Assembly: GCF_002900095.1 (NCBI RefSeq)
Contig: NZ_LLKN01000002.1
Span: forward strand, 930,001-994,000
DNA: 64,000 nt
DNA from: Salegentibacter mishustinae
Lineage (GTDB): Bacteria; Bacteroidota; Bacteroidia; Flavobacteriales; Flavobacteriaceae
Direction of reading: 5' to 3'
The notes under the pieces were generated by a model, which did not search any database, was not told the origin of the DNA, and was given only the letters and a program-made list of their open reading frames with translations. A program made the translations under genes and the position numbers. Positions 26,851 to 34,509 of this stretch are shown one piece after another. Numbering within the stretch: position 1 is the first letter of the stretch; each line of letters starts with the position of its first letter.

Positions 26851-27929
26851 TATTCTGGTTTGTAAAGGGTTTCATTTTCATCAATTCCAGAAATAATCTC
26901 TACGTGCTCCAGGTCTTGCAACCCCGTTACGATTTCTACAGGACCATCCTCAGTGAGGACATTATTTTCATCTATAAGAAATTCCTTTGGAATAATTAGA
27001 GCATCCTGTTTTTCAGCAATTATAATATTTGCTTCCCCGCCCAGACCTGGAAATAGTTTAGGCGGATTCTTTATAAATACAGCTTCAATCTTAAAAGTTT
27101 GGCTTCCCTCATTTTTAGCCGGAAATATTTTTTTTACGGTAGCCTCAAAAACCTGGGAGCCATAAGCATCTAAAGTTAGCAGGGTTTTTTGCCCTATTTC
27201 CAGTTTAACGATGTCCATCTCATCTACCATTAACTCTATCACAAAATTATTGGTGCTTCCAATTAAGGCAAGTGGTTCTATGGTGTTTACGATTTCTCCC
27301 GGCTGTTTGTATAAAGCGTAGATAGTTCCGTTTATTTTGCTGTGTATGGTAAATTCTTCAGAAGAATAAGCCGACGATCTGTAATTATTCAATGCTTGAG
27401 TAACTTGAATGGAAAGCTCATTCCTGGTGCGCTCATATTCTTCTTTTAGTAGCTGAAGATTATTGCTGGATAGTTCGTAAGCTAGCTTTTGGTTTTCATA
27501 ATTAAGCTTTGAACCAATATTTTGTTCCCACAATCTTTTTTGCCGCAAGAAATTAACCGAATCATTTCGCAACCTTAATTTCGCTGCTTTTATTTCTTTT
27601 TCTAATGATTTAAGTATAGCTGATGGGCCCGATAAATTATCCCTGGCTTTTTCTACATTCAGTTTTGCATTTTTTACGTTCAATTCAGGGGCGATATTTA
27701 TTAATCTAATAATAGGTGTTCCAGCACCTACCTGGTCGTTTTCTTCTACAAGATTATTTTCCAGTATACCAATTACATTCGCATAAGCTTTATATAAACT
27801 ATCGGGTTGGACAACCGCAGAAGAATAGACAGATTCTACAAGCTTAGCTCGCCTTGGGGTAATCTCTTCTACTGGCTCAGAGCACGAAATAAAAAATAAA
27901 ATAATAAAAATCAGCGTGAAGATTTTCAT
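26850..27929 (-). CDS. Periplasmic adaptor (membrane fusion protein), lipoprotein
   Basis: 359 residues. Signal peptide MKIFTLIFIILFFISC with lipobox FISC (Cys16). The order is barrel, coiled-coil hairpin at about 80-175 (NAKLNVEKARDNLSGPSAILKSLEKEI), lipoyl half-motif (SKINGTIYALYKQPGEIV) and beta domain, the HlyD/MacA pattern. It would link the FtsX-like permease to an outer-membrane channel; no TolC gene is in this operon, so the TolC at 30.4 kb or another may be borrowed. First gene of the operon. Confidence 0.88.
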   Translation of the reverse strand: MKIFTLIFIILFFISCSEPVEEITPRRAKLVESVYSSAVVQPDSLYKAYANVIGILENNLVEENDQVGAGTPIIRLINIAPELNVKNAKLNVEKARDNLSGPSAILKSLEKEIKAAKLRLRNDSVNFLRQKRLWEQNIGSKLNYENQKLAYELSSNNLQLLKEEYERTRNELSIQVTQALNNYRSSAYSSEEFTIHSKINGTIYALYKQPGEIVNTIEPLALIGSTNNFVIELMVDEMDIVKLEIGQKTLLTLDAYGSQVFEATVKKIFPAKNEGSQTFKIEAVFIKNPPKLFPGLGGEANIIIAEKQDALIIPKEFLIDENNVLTEDGPVEIVTGLQDLEHVEIISGIDENETLYKPE

Positions 27930-28192
27930 GATATAGATAATTTTATTTTATCGAGCTACACCATTCATAATATGTTGACGATTTTTTCGAAATGCCCAAT
28001 TCGCAATACATTCAAGGCAAAGATTGATTAGCTATATTAAAAGTACAGGTTGTGCTGTAGATTAAAAATGATTTCCATCAGCAAACCACCTCTGATAGAG
28101 AGAATTAAATTTAATAATACAGGGGGGAGGTTCCCTCTTTCCATTTTAGAAAAAAGAAGGAACCATAAGCTTTTGATGATAAATGAAGATGG

Positions 28193-28708
28193 TTATTTTG
28201 AATAAGCACCAGAGGAGTAGGTCAATTCGTAACTGTGAGTGTAAATTTCAAAAACAATCCCGAAAGGATCTTCAACATAACACATTTTATAAGGTTTCTC
28301 GTTGGGGTAATATTCCCTAATGGGCATTCGTTGTTTTCCGCCAAAGGAAACTATTTTATCGATTAGATTTTCTATGTCCGGGTCCTGGACGCAAAAATGA
28401 AAAAGTCCGGTATTAAAAGGGTTAAATTCAGGTGCCTTTTTTATTCCGTGTGGAAAAGAAAATAACTCAATTCCAATGCCGTCAGAGGTAGACAAATGAG
28501 CGATCTCAAATTCTTCCCAATCTTCACCAAAAACGTCTATGCACATTTGTCCAATTGCTGTATCTCTTTCCTTTTTTACAGTGGAAGGTTTCATAATAAT
28601 ATACCATCCCATAACCTCTGAGTAAAAACGAACAGCTTCTTTTATATTGGGGACGGTTATCCCAATATGGGAAAATGATTTTGGATAAGTTTCTTGTTTT
28701 TTCATCAT
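28193..28708 (-). CDS. VOC-family (glyoxalase/dioxygenase-like) protein
   Basis: 171 residues, two beta-alpha-beta-beta-beta modules. Possible metal ligands: His in FSHIGITVPNIKEAVRFYSEVMGWY, Glu in IGIELFSFP, His in GLFHFCVQDPDIE and Glu in EDPFGIVFEIYTH. The YVEDPFGIVFE ending is a strong VOC signature. Substrate is unknown; VOC proteins include lactoylglutathione lyases, dioxygenases and resistance proteins. A broken HxlR-type regulator gene lies divergently 120 bp away, as often seen for HxlR-controlled detoxification genes, so this gene was probably its target. Confidence 0.85.
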   Translation of the reverse strand: MMKKQETYPKSFSHIGITVPNIKEAVRFYSEVMGWYIIMKPSTVKKERDTAIGQMCIDVFGEDWEEFEIAHLSTSDGIGIELFSFPHGIKKAPEFNPFNTGLFHFCVQDPDIENLIDKIVSFGGKQRMPIREYYPNEKPYKMCYVEDPFGIVFEIYTHSYELTYSSGAYSK

Positions 28709-28828
28709 TATTTAATTTTTACAGTGCAAATTAAGATTATATTTGTCTGTAAAACAATAAGTTACCTAAAAGTGATATAGGTGACTAAACGGGTTAAATG
28801 CTATTAACCAGATATTTATAATTTTAAA

Positions 28829-29140
28829 ATGACTAAAATTTATTGCCCTCTTAACTACACTATGAACCTGATTGGCACAAAATGGAAGCCTTTAGTCTTG
28901 TTTCATCTTCTGGAAGGTCCAGTTCGCTCTGGAGTGTTGTAGAAGAAAATCCCAGAAATTTCCAATAAGATGTTTACCCAAACAGTTAGGGAATTAGAAA
29001 GGGATAAACTTATAAGCAGGCAGGTATTTCCGGTTGTTCCTCCAAAAGTAGAATATGAATTAACAGCAAAGGGTAAATCTCTGGAAGTTATATTAAAAGG
29101 TATGGATGCCTGGGGAAAAGAAATGTCTGCCCACAATTAA
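28829..29140 (+). pseudogene. HxlR-family transcriptional regulator broken by an in-frame stop
   Basis: The frame from ATG 28829 reads CPLNYTMNLIGTKWKPLVLFHLLEGPVRSGVL, then TAG at 28940-28942, then continues in the same frame [48 protein letters not shown] to TAA at 29138. This is a complete winged-helix HxlR domain of 103 codons with codon 38, usually Gln or Arg, changed to a stop. There is no frameshift, so a single substitution (such as CAG to TAG) explains it. It lies between the helices that form the DNA-binding domain, so any product would be non-functional. A sequencing error or stop read-through cannot be excluded. Confidence 0.85.
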
Positions 29141-29199
29141 ACACCATAAATCAAATTGTCTCATATTTCAGCGTAAAAATAAAATCCAGGAAATCTCAT

Positions 29200-29577
29200 C
29201 TAAATCACCTTCTCTGCCAGATAGCGTTGTACAGCATAGATATCAATACTTTTGTTGAACTTTTTACTTACACTGGGTTCATTTTCACTGGAGATCCAGA
29301 TCTTAAGTTCGGCATCAAGATCAAAAGTGCCGGCGGTTTCCAAAGAAAAACGTGAAATATGGCGGTAAGGCAGGGAAAGATATTCCTGTTTTTTTCCTGT
29401 TAAACCTTGAATATCTATTAGAATTAGGCGTTTATTGGTGAACATAAAGATATCGCGAAGTAGAGAAAATCCCAGTTCTATTTCTTCTGATTCGGTGAGT
29501 AAACGACCATATTTTTCATCTAATTGTTCTTTGGAAATACTCCCTGCATTTCCCATAATCTTATTAAATAAACTCAT
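29200..29577 (-). CDS. Bacterial PH-domain protein (DUF1696-like)
   Basis: 125 residues covering almost exactly one bacterial PH domain (bPH_1). LTESEEIELGFSLLRDIFMFTNKRLILIDIQGLTGKKQEYLSLPYRHISRFSLETAGTFDLDAELKIWI is the family signature: a strand pattern with DIFMFTNKRL and the conserved SLPY turn. No signal or TM helix, so it is cytoplasmic. Function of these domains is poorly known; ring-shaped oligomers have been described in the family. Single gene. Confidence 0.85.
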   Translation of the reverse strand: MSLFNKIMGNAGSISKEQLDEKYGRLLTESEEIELGFSLLRDIFMFTNKRLILIDIQGLTGKKQEYLSLPYRHISRFSLETAGTFDLDAELKIWISSENEPSVSKKFNKSIDIYAVQRYLAEKVI

Positions 29578-29747
29578 ATTTAAAGTATTTGGTTTCTAAA
29601 GGTAACAGTATTTTACAATTATTTGCAGTCAGTTTTCGAGTGCTGTTTATGAAATAATTCCATGGGTAAAATCTTATTGCTTTGTTTTTCTAATAAAAGA
29701 AACACTCAATTGCTTATTTTTAAGCCCTGAAGTAGTAAAACCCGTCT

Positions 29748-30326
29748 ATGAACCTCACTGATTTTCTAAAGAATATTGTTCCCTTTTCTCCTGAAGAATT
29801 AGCAGATATCACTGCCCATTTTGAGCGAGAGATAGTTTCGAAAAATCAAATCTTGGTAAAAGAACAACAGGTTTGTACTAAACTTTATTTCGTTGAAAAG
29901 GGTGTGGGAAGAAGTTATTATTTAAAAGAAGACGGGAAAGAAGTGACGCAATGGTTTTTTATGGAAGGCAAATTTATGTCTAGTATAGAAAGCTTCTTTC
30001 AGCAAAGTCCCAGCCTTTATTACCTGGAAATGCTTGAAGAGTCTGTTCTTTATAGCATATCAAGAGAAAATCTTGATCTGCTATTTGCGCGCTACCATAA
30101 TATGGAAAAACTGGGTAGACTATTATCTACCGAAATGCTTACCCGGGTTGTGAATAAATTAAATGCCGTTCAATTCCAAACTGCCAGGGAACGCTATGAT
30201 TATATGCTTACTGAATTTCCTTCTATTTCAAGCAGGGTTTCTCTTGGTTCAATTGCTTCTTACCTCGGCATGACGCAGGAAACGCTTAGCCGAATTCGGA
30301 GAGCTGACACTTCAAAAAAATCCTGA
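29748..30326 (+). CDS. Crp/Fnr-family transcriptional regulator
   Basis: 192 residues. The N-terminal cyclic-nucleotide-binding-like beta-roll covers about 20-115 (ILVKEQQVCTKLYFVEKGVGRSYYL), and the C-terminal HTH ends LGSIASYLGMTQETLSRIRR. Only one Cys is present, so there is no FNR-type iron-sulfur cluster, and cNMP contact residues are not evident, so the signal is unknown. The recognition helix carries E-x-x-S-R, the contacts FNR uses for TTGA half-sites. A TTTGAC-N4-GTCAAA palindrome occurs 10 bp after its stop codon, ahead of the efflux operon it probably controls. Confidence 0.87.
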   Translation: MNLTDFLKNIVPFSPEELADITAHFEREIVSKNQILVKEQQVCTKLYFVEKGVGRSYYLKEDGKEVTQWFFMEGKFMSSIESFFQQSPSLYYLEMLEESVLYSISRENLDLLFARYHNMEKLGRLLSTEMLTRVVNKLNAVQFQTARERYDYMLTEFPSISSRVSLGSIASYLGMTQETLSRIRRADTSKKS

Positions 30327-30335
30327 GCTGCACTA

Positions 30336-30351
30336 TTTGACATAGGTCAAA
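30336..30351. promoter_or_regulatory. FNR/Crp-like operator before the efflux operon
   Basis: TTTGAC-ATAG-GTCAAA is a perfect dyad that contains the FNR/DNR-type box TTGAC-N4-GTCAA. A GAAATTTG -7-like element (one mismatch, first base) lies at 30373-30380. If transcription starts about 5 bases after it, the dyad is centred about 41.5 bp upstream, the class II activator position. The upstream gene encodes a matching regulator type. Confidence 0.55.
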
Positions 30352-30402
30352 GGATACCTCTCTTTTAGTAAGGAAATTTGCACTAATAAAAATATTGGTG
30401 TA

Positions 30403-31773
30403 ATGAACATAAGCTCACTAAAAACAAAGTTACTTTACTTTTTGCTTGCAGGCCTTATTCCGGCTACTGCGCTTTCCCAGGAGATAGATCCTACTTTAGA
30501 AATTCTTATTCAAAAAGCTCTTGAAAAGAATCACGGTTTAAATGTTAATCAATTAGAAGGTGAACAGGCACGGGTAGATCAAAAACAAGCCAAGGCAGTA
30601 TTTCTTCCCGAGATTACTTTAAACGGAAGTTATACCAGGCTCAATGATGATATTACTTTTGATGAGGACACTCAAAACCTATTGATGTCTACCCAGAAGT
30701 TACTTATTAAAGAAGCTGCAGGGCTTCCTTTTAATGCCGACTTCCCGGAGAATATTCCATTACAGCCCGCCAGTAATCTTCAGGATAAGAATTTTTTGAA
30801 ATCTTCGGTAGATCTGGACTGGGTGCTCTTTAGTGGGTTTGAGGCCACAAATGCTCTTAAAGCCGCGAAACATAAAGAAGCATCTCTAAATTTTGTAGGT
30901 GAGGCTGAAAAAGACAAGATAGTCCTCAATCTTATGGAAACTTATGATAAACTGGCTTTGGTGAACGCCTCTCAAGAGGTACTGGCTGCTTCAGAAGATC
31001 ATCTAAAAGATCAGGAGCGCTTTGTGAAGAAAGCAATAGAAAATGGTCTTGCCACTCCTATAAGTCGGAAAAAGATCGAATTAGCTCAGCAACAACTGGA
31101 GGCAAAGCAGCTTGAATTCAGGCAAAATAAACGTTTACTTATTGAGGTTCTACACCAGATCACCGGTGAAAACCGAGAGATTTTGCGTTCGCTTTCTCCT
31201 CAACTTAATGCTATTTCTTTCACCGGAAATTCGGCAGAAAAAAGAGCAGAAATACAGGCTCTTGAAGAGGCAGAAAAAGCCGCGACCTACAAATCTAAAA
31301 TGGAAAAAAGCAACTTTATTCCGAAGCTGGCATTAAAGGGACATTACGAGTTTCTTGAAGATGATCTTTCGTTACTTGACCCGCAGTGGTATGTTGGGGT
31401 TGGAATTAAATGGAATGTTTTTGATGGCGGAAAAAGCAAATTAAAAAGCCGAAAATCTCAACTGGAGGCACAAAAATATCAGGAAAAAATTAAAGAAGCT
31501 GAAGAGATGATTTCTTTAAGCATTGTAAAAGCAGAAATGTCTTATGAAGCTGCTCTTCAAAATACAAGAATTGCACAAAAAGAAATAGAACTGGCAGAAG
31601 CCACTTTTGAAATGCTGAAAAAGCAGCATAGAAATGACCTGGCTTCTATAAGCGATGTGCTGGATGGTTTAAGAGACCTGGAAAGTGCAAACTTTAAACT
31701 CCAGGAGTCTTATTTCGATCAAAGCAAAGCTGCTGTTACGCTTATGCACGCAAAAGGAATACTTAATTACTAA
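30403..31773 (+). CDS. TolC-family outer-membrane efflux channel
   Basis: 456 residues. A Sec signal peptide (to about residue 25, LSQEID) is followed by two OEP repeats of long alpha-helices with beta segments, including the internally repeated LNLMETYDKLALVNASQEVLAASEDHL pattern and GVGIKWNVFDGGKSKLKSRKSQLEAQKYQ, typical of TolC proteins. It forms the outer-membrane duct for a tripartite pump. It is the first gene of an operon with a HlyD adaptor and an ABC-2 permease; the Crp/Fnr box is just upstream. Confidence 0.9.
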   Translation: MNISSLKTKLLYFLLAGLIPATALSQEIDPTLEILIQKALEKNHGLNVNQLEGEQARVDQKQAKAVFLPEITLNGSYTRLNDDITFDEDTQNLLMSTQKLLIKEAAGLPFNADFPENIPLQPASNLQDKNFLKSSVDLDWVLFSGFEATNALKAAKHKEASLNFVGEAEKDKIVLNLMETYDKLALVNASQEVLAASEDHLKDQERFVKKAIENGLATPISRKKIELAQQQLEAKQLEFRQNKRLLIEVLHQITGENREILRSLSPQLNAISFTGNSAEKRAEIQALEEAEKAATYKSKMEKSNFIPKLALKGHYEFLEDDLSLLDPQWYVGVGIKWNVFDGGKSKLKSRKSQLEAQKYQEKIKEAEEMISLSIVKAEMSYEAALQNTRIAQKEIELAEATFEMLKKQHRNDLASISDVLDGLRDLESANFKLQESYFDQSKAAVTLMHAKGILNY

Positions 31774-31790
31774 TTACATTATAAAAAGAT

Positions 31791-32753
31791 ATGAAGAACA
31801 TTAAAATTGGTTTTATACTGCTTGGTTTGCTAAGCCTTGGATCTTGTAATAATCAGGAAGAAATTTCCCCGGTGAGAGGAAAAGTGAAATTTGAAACTAT
31901 TTCAGTGAGCAGTAAGCTCGCTGGACGCGTTAATAAATTATTCGTAGCTGAAGGCGATGAGGTAAGCAAAGGAGATACCCTGGCATTTCTTGATATTCCG
32001 GAAATTAGCGCAAAGATGTTACAGGCAGAGGGTGCTTTAAAGGCTGCGAAAGGCCAACTCAATATGGCTAATGTAGGAGCAACAGAAGAGCAATTAATCC
32101 AGATTGAAGGAAAGTTGAATGCTGCAAAAGCAGAACAGGAGTTTGCAAGGGAATCTTATAAAAGACTCAATAATATGTATAAAGATTCATTGATAAGTCG
32201 CCAGCAACTAGATGAGGTAAAGATGAAGTTAGAGATGGCCAATGCCCAGGTAAGTGCTGTAGAGGCTAAACGCCAGGAGGCGGGGAATAGAGCCAGAACA
32301 GAACAAATAGATCAGGCACAGGGGCAATTGGATAGAGCCCGGGGAGCCAGGGAAGAAGTGCTAACCGCTTCAGATGAAAAGTACCTTATTTCTCCTACTA
32401 ACATGAGTATTGAAACTATTAGCCTGGTAGAGGGAGAACTCTTAAGCCCAGGGTATACCTTGATTAATGGGTATAAGAAAAGCAGCCTTTACTTCAGGTT
32501 CACCATAAACGAATCCAGGATCTACGATTTTAAGAAAGGAGATGAACTAAGCCTGGTTAATCCTTATACCGAAGAGGAGTTTAAAGGAAAGATAGTAAGC
32601 ATAAAACAGCTGCCTCAATATGCTGATATTACAAGTACTGCACCTTTGTATGATCTTTCAGAATCTGTTTATGAACTTAAGGTGATCCCAACTTCAGATA
32701 TTTCTGGAAGTAACTTTTATACCAATGCTACTATTCTATTAAAAGACCAATAG
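31791..32753 (+). CDS. HlyD-family secretion adaptor, lipoprotein
   Basis: 320 residues. Signal peptide with lipobox GSC (Cys20: LLSLGSCNNQEE). Lipoyl half-motif KFETISVSSKLAGRVNKLFVAEGDEVSKGDTLAFLDIPE, then a coiled-coil hairpin at about 85-190 (LNAAKAEQEFARESYKRLNNMYKDSLISRQQLDEVKMKLEMANAQ) and a second half-lipoyl plus barrel. It bridges the inner-membrane permease and TolC. It overlaps nothing but lies 17 bp after tolC and 1 bp before the permease, so it is co-translated. Confidence 0.9.
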   Translation: MKNIKIGFILLGLLSLGSCNNQEEISPVRGKVKFETISVSSKLAGRVNKLFVAEGDEVSKGDTLAFLDIPEISAKMLQAEGALKAAKGQLNMANVGATEEQLIQIEGKLNAAKAEQEFARESYKRLNNMYKDSLISRQQLDEVKMKLEMANAQVSAVEAKRQEAGNRARTEQIDQAQGQLDRARGAREEVLTASDEKYLISPTNMSIETISLVEGELLSPGYTLINGYKKSSLYFRFTINESRIYDFKKGDELSLVNPYTEEEFKGKIVSIKQLPQYADITSTAPLYDLSESVYELKVIPTSDISGSNFYTNATILLKDQ

Positions 32754-32754
32754 T

Positions 32755-33918
32755 ATGAAAGAATTTTTTGAACTTTTAAAAATAGAATTCAAACGAATTT
32801 TCTCCAACTCTGTACTATGCGCCATATTTTTTGGGGCGCCAGTGCTTTATGGGATCTTGTTTGGCTATGTATATCAGCAGGCAAAAGTGGTAGATTTACC
32901 CATTGTTATAGTAGATCAGGATAATAGCCCACTGTCCAATACCATTATTGATGCTTTTGAAGATAATGAAGCATTGCTGGTAAAAGACCGTAGGTATGCA
33001 CCAGGGGACATCTTGGAAGAAATGCCGGTAGAGCAGTATGCGGCCGTCGTAACCCTGCCTTCAGGATTTGAGGGAGATATCCTTCAAAAGAGATATCCAG
33101 AGGTAAGAGTAGATCTCAATATGGCCAATATTCTTAATGCGAATACTGCCAGCAAGAATATTCAGCAGGTATTGATGACCCTTAATGCAGGGATTGAGAT
33201 CGAAGGTCTTCAAAAACAGGGCTTATCTCCATCCCAGGCAAAAGTAAGCTATGAGAGTTTTAAGGTGAATTTCAATAAATTGTACAATTCTACAGGCAAC
33301 TATTTGAGTTTTATGCTGCCGGGATTGTTGGGTGCTATTATGCAACAAGTAATTTTCCTGGCAATGGCTTTGGTGTTTTCGCGTGATTTTGAAGACGGAT
33401 ATTTTAAAAGCCTGGTAAAAAAGAATAAATCATCCTGGTATCTTATCGCTTTAAAAGTAACTCCTTTTTTGTTGTTTCTTCCGCTAATGTGGTTTATAGT
33501 AAGTAGGCTTTTTGTATTCTTTAATGTTGAAGCAGCTATTTTTAATATTCCTATGCTTGTGTTAGTGAGCTTATTGAGCCTGGCTTCAATGGGAATTGGA
33601 ATGCTGTTTTCAATCGCAATTCCAAATCAATTAAAAGCTACCGAACTCTTAATGGTAATCTCAACCCCGGCCTTTGTTTTAAGCGGATTTACCTGGCCAA
33701 GTCTTGCCATACCGGGATTTATAAATGGTATTGCGCAATCTATTCCCGTAACCCAATTTTTGGCTGCTTTTAGGAAGGTGGCTTATTATGGAGGCGATAT
33801 GGCCGATATACTTCCTGAAATTAAAATGTTGCTAATTATTATACTGGTAAGCTTTGTGGCTATGCTATTGCTGCTTCAGCTTAAGATTAATAAAAGCAAA
33901 AAGCGAATAGCTGGTTAA
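32755..33918 (+). CDS. ABC-2-type transporter permease
   Basis: 387 residues. TM1 lies at about 18-40, a periplasmic domain at about 41-180, then five further helices from about 185. The signatures are LPIVIVDQDNSPLSNTIIDAFEDNEALLV and the C-terminal GFTWPSLAIPGFINGIAQSIPVTQFL with the conserved TWP, as in YhhJ/YbhR permeases. No ATP-binding protein is encoded in the operon, so it must use an ATPase from elsewhere or act differently. Related flavobacterial operons often carry two such permeases; here only one is present. Confidence 0.85.
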   Translation: MKEFFELLKIEFKRIFSNSVLCAIFFGAPVLYGILFGYVYQQAKVVDLPIVIVDQDNSPLSNTIIDAFEDNEALLVKDRRYAPGDILEEMPVEQYAAVVTLPSGFEGDILQKRYPEVRVDLNMANILNANTASKNIQQVLMTLNAGIEIEGLQKQGLSPSQAKVSYESFKVNFNKLYNSTGNYLSFMLPGLLGAIMQQVIFLAMALVFSRDFEDGYFKSLVKKNKSSWYLIALKVTPFLLFLPLMWFIVSRLFVFFNVEAAIFNIPMLVLVSLLSLASMGIGMLFSIAIPNQLKATELLMVISTPAFVLSGFTWPSLAIPGFINGIAQSIPVTQFLAAFRKVAYYGGDMADILPEIKMLLIIILVSFVAMLLLLQLKINKSKKRIAG

Positions 33919-33965
33919 AAATAGGTTATAAGTATTATTAGTTAAAATGAAAACCCAGATTTTTA

Positions 33966-33998
33966 TTTGTTTAATAGAAATAAGAAATTGTATATTTG
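33966..33998 (+). promoter_or_regulatory. Orphan Bacteroidota promoter facing a non-coding stretch
   Basis: TTTG (33966-33969), a 21-base spacer, then TATATTTG (33991-33998). The -7 element is perfect and identical to those of the two tRNA genes here; spacing is 2 longer than optimal. No plus-strand ORF follows, so it likely drives the RNA at 34003. Confidence 0.6.
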
Positions 33999-34002
33999 CC
34001 AG

Positions 34003-34105
34003 CCCTCTTTTAGAATCACAGTTTCTAGAGCTAAAATTTAGAAATAGTATTTTGAAAGGGATTCCTTATTTAAAGATATAATTACAGGTTTTAGAAAACC
34101 TTTTC
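34003..34105 (+). ncRNA. Candidate small RNA with rod-like hairpin
   Basis: Starting 5 bases after the orphan promoter, CCCT (34003-34006), TTT (34008-34010) and AGAAT (34012-34016) pair in order with AGGG (34057-34060), GAA (34054-34056) and ATTTT (34049-34053), with single bulged bases between. A terminal stem TTTCTA (34022-34027)/TAGAAA (34039-34044) closes the rod. A hairpin GGTTT (34087-34091)/AAACC (34096-34100) with a T run ends it near 34105. The rod with bulges recalls 6S-type RNAs, but I cannot assign a family. No coding frame is present. Confidence 0.42.
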
Positions 34106-34136
34106 AATAAAAAATGGCGGTTTTTTTAAGCCGTGT

Positions 34137-34166
34137 GATAAAAATCACTTTGAGTTGATTTTTATC
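34137..34166. repeat. Perfect 11-bp inverted repeat
   Basis: GATAAAAATCA (34137-34147) and TGATTTTTATC (34156-34166) flank an 8-base loop. It lies between the small-RNA candidate and the REP palindrome at 34190. Operator or hairpin; role unknown. Confidence 0.55.
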
Positions 34167-34189
34167 GTAAAATTAAGTTGTGTTGTTTG

Positions 34190-34206
34190 TCCCGAAATTA
34201 TCGGGA
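34190..34206. repeat. REP-like palindrome at the far end of the GIY-YIG array
   Basis: TCCCGA (34190-34195) / TCGGGA (34201-34206) with a 5-base loop, matching the stem of the REP family found inside the array units. It marks the distal edge of the decayed third unit. Confidence 0.65.
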
Positions 34207-34221
34207 TGTGTAGTTAGCCAG

Positions 34222-34419
34222 TTATTGTCTTGTGTTGTGAAGATTTTGGCTAACCAATGAGAAGCTTTTTTCCGTGTATTCGGAAAGAGGCTTTTTTGTT
34301 TTAGGGACTTTTCTCAAAAGGGAACTCCAAAAATTTTCCAATTGCACTATCCACTTAGCAGTCTCACCAATATAAAATCTATCTAATTTTTTATTATAAA
34401 GAATATAGAGGTAGTGCAT
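34222..34419 (-). pseudogene. Truncated third copy of the tRNA-linked GIY-YIG nuclease gene
   Basis: The first roughly 21 codons (MHYLYILYNKKLDRFYIGET) are almost identical in DNA and protein to the two complete copies to the right; homology stops abruptly near 34356. The rest of the open frame is unrelated and runs through a terminator-like hairpin (34264-34297: CTTTTTTCCG and CGGAAAGAGGCTTTTTT). The catalytic Arg and Glu regions are missing, so this is a remnant rather than a gene. Confidence 0.75.
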
Positions 34420-34431
34420 AGCATAGAATTA

Positions 34432-34468
34432 AAAAAGCCCGAAAACACAAAGTGTATCGGGCTTTTAA
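34432..34468. terminator. Terminator copy, unit 1
   Basis: AAAAAAGCCCGA and TCGGGCTTTT arms with an AAACACAAAGTGTA-type loop, a copy of the tRNA-Phe terminator. T tracts on both strands make it bidirectional. Confidence 0.8.
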
Positions 34469-34508
34469 GGTGGTGCCTCCAGCCCCGACGCTTCGGGGGG
34501 AACCAGGG
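34469..34508 (-). repeat. tRNA-Phe 3'-end fragment with T-loop replaced by REP, unit 1
   Basis: GGTGGTGCCTCCAG (34469-34482) and GAACCAGGG (34500-34508) are identical to the 3' end and 5' T-stem of tRNA-Phe (at 35212-35240 on the same strand). In the tRNA they are separated by GAATC; here that is replaced by CCCCGACGCTTCGGGG (34483-34498) plus a G. Confidence 0.85.
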
Positions 34509-34509
34509 G

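Noticed and set aside
24906-27929. LolCDE lipoprotein release system
   Set aside because: The third gene is a HlyD/MacA-type adaptor with coiled coil, not a LolC/LolE permease, so a MacAB-like pump fits better.
28903-29136. 77-residue minus-strand frame
   Set aside because: It is antisense to the HxlR pseudogene, whose protein sequence is clearly recognisable on the other strand.
34222-34419. 65-residue frame as a working GIY-YIG gene
   Set aside because: Only the first 21 codons match; the catalytic Arg and Glu are absent and a terminator-like hairpin interrupts the frame.
34469-34508. A second functional tRNA-Phe gene
   Set aside because: Only the 3' 14 bases and 9 T-stem bases are present, without anticodon or D arms.
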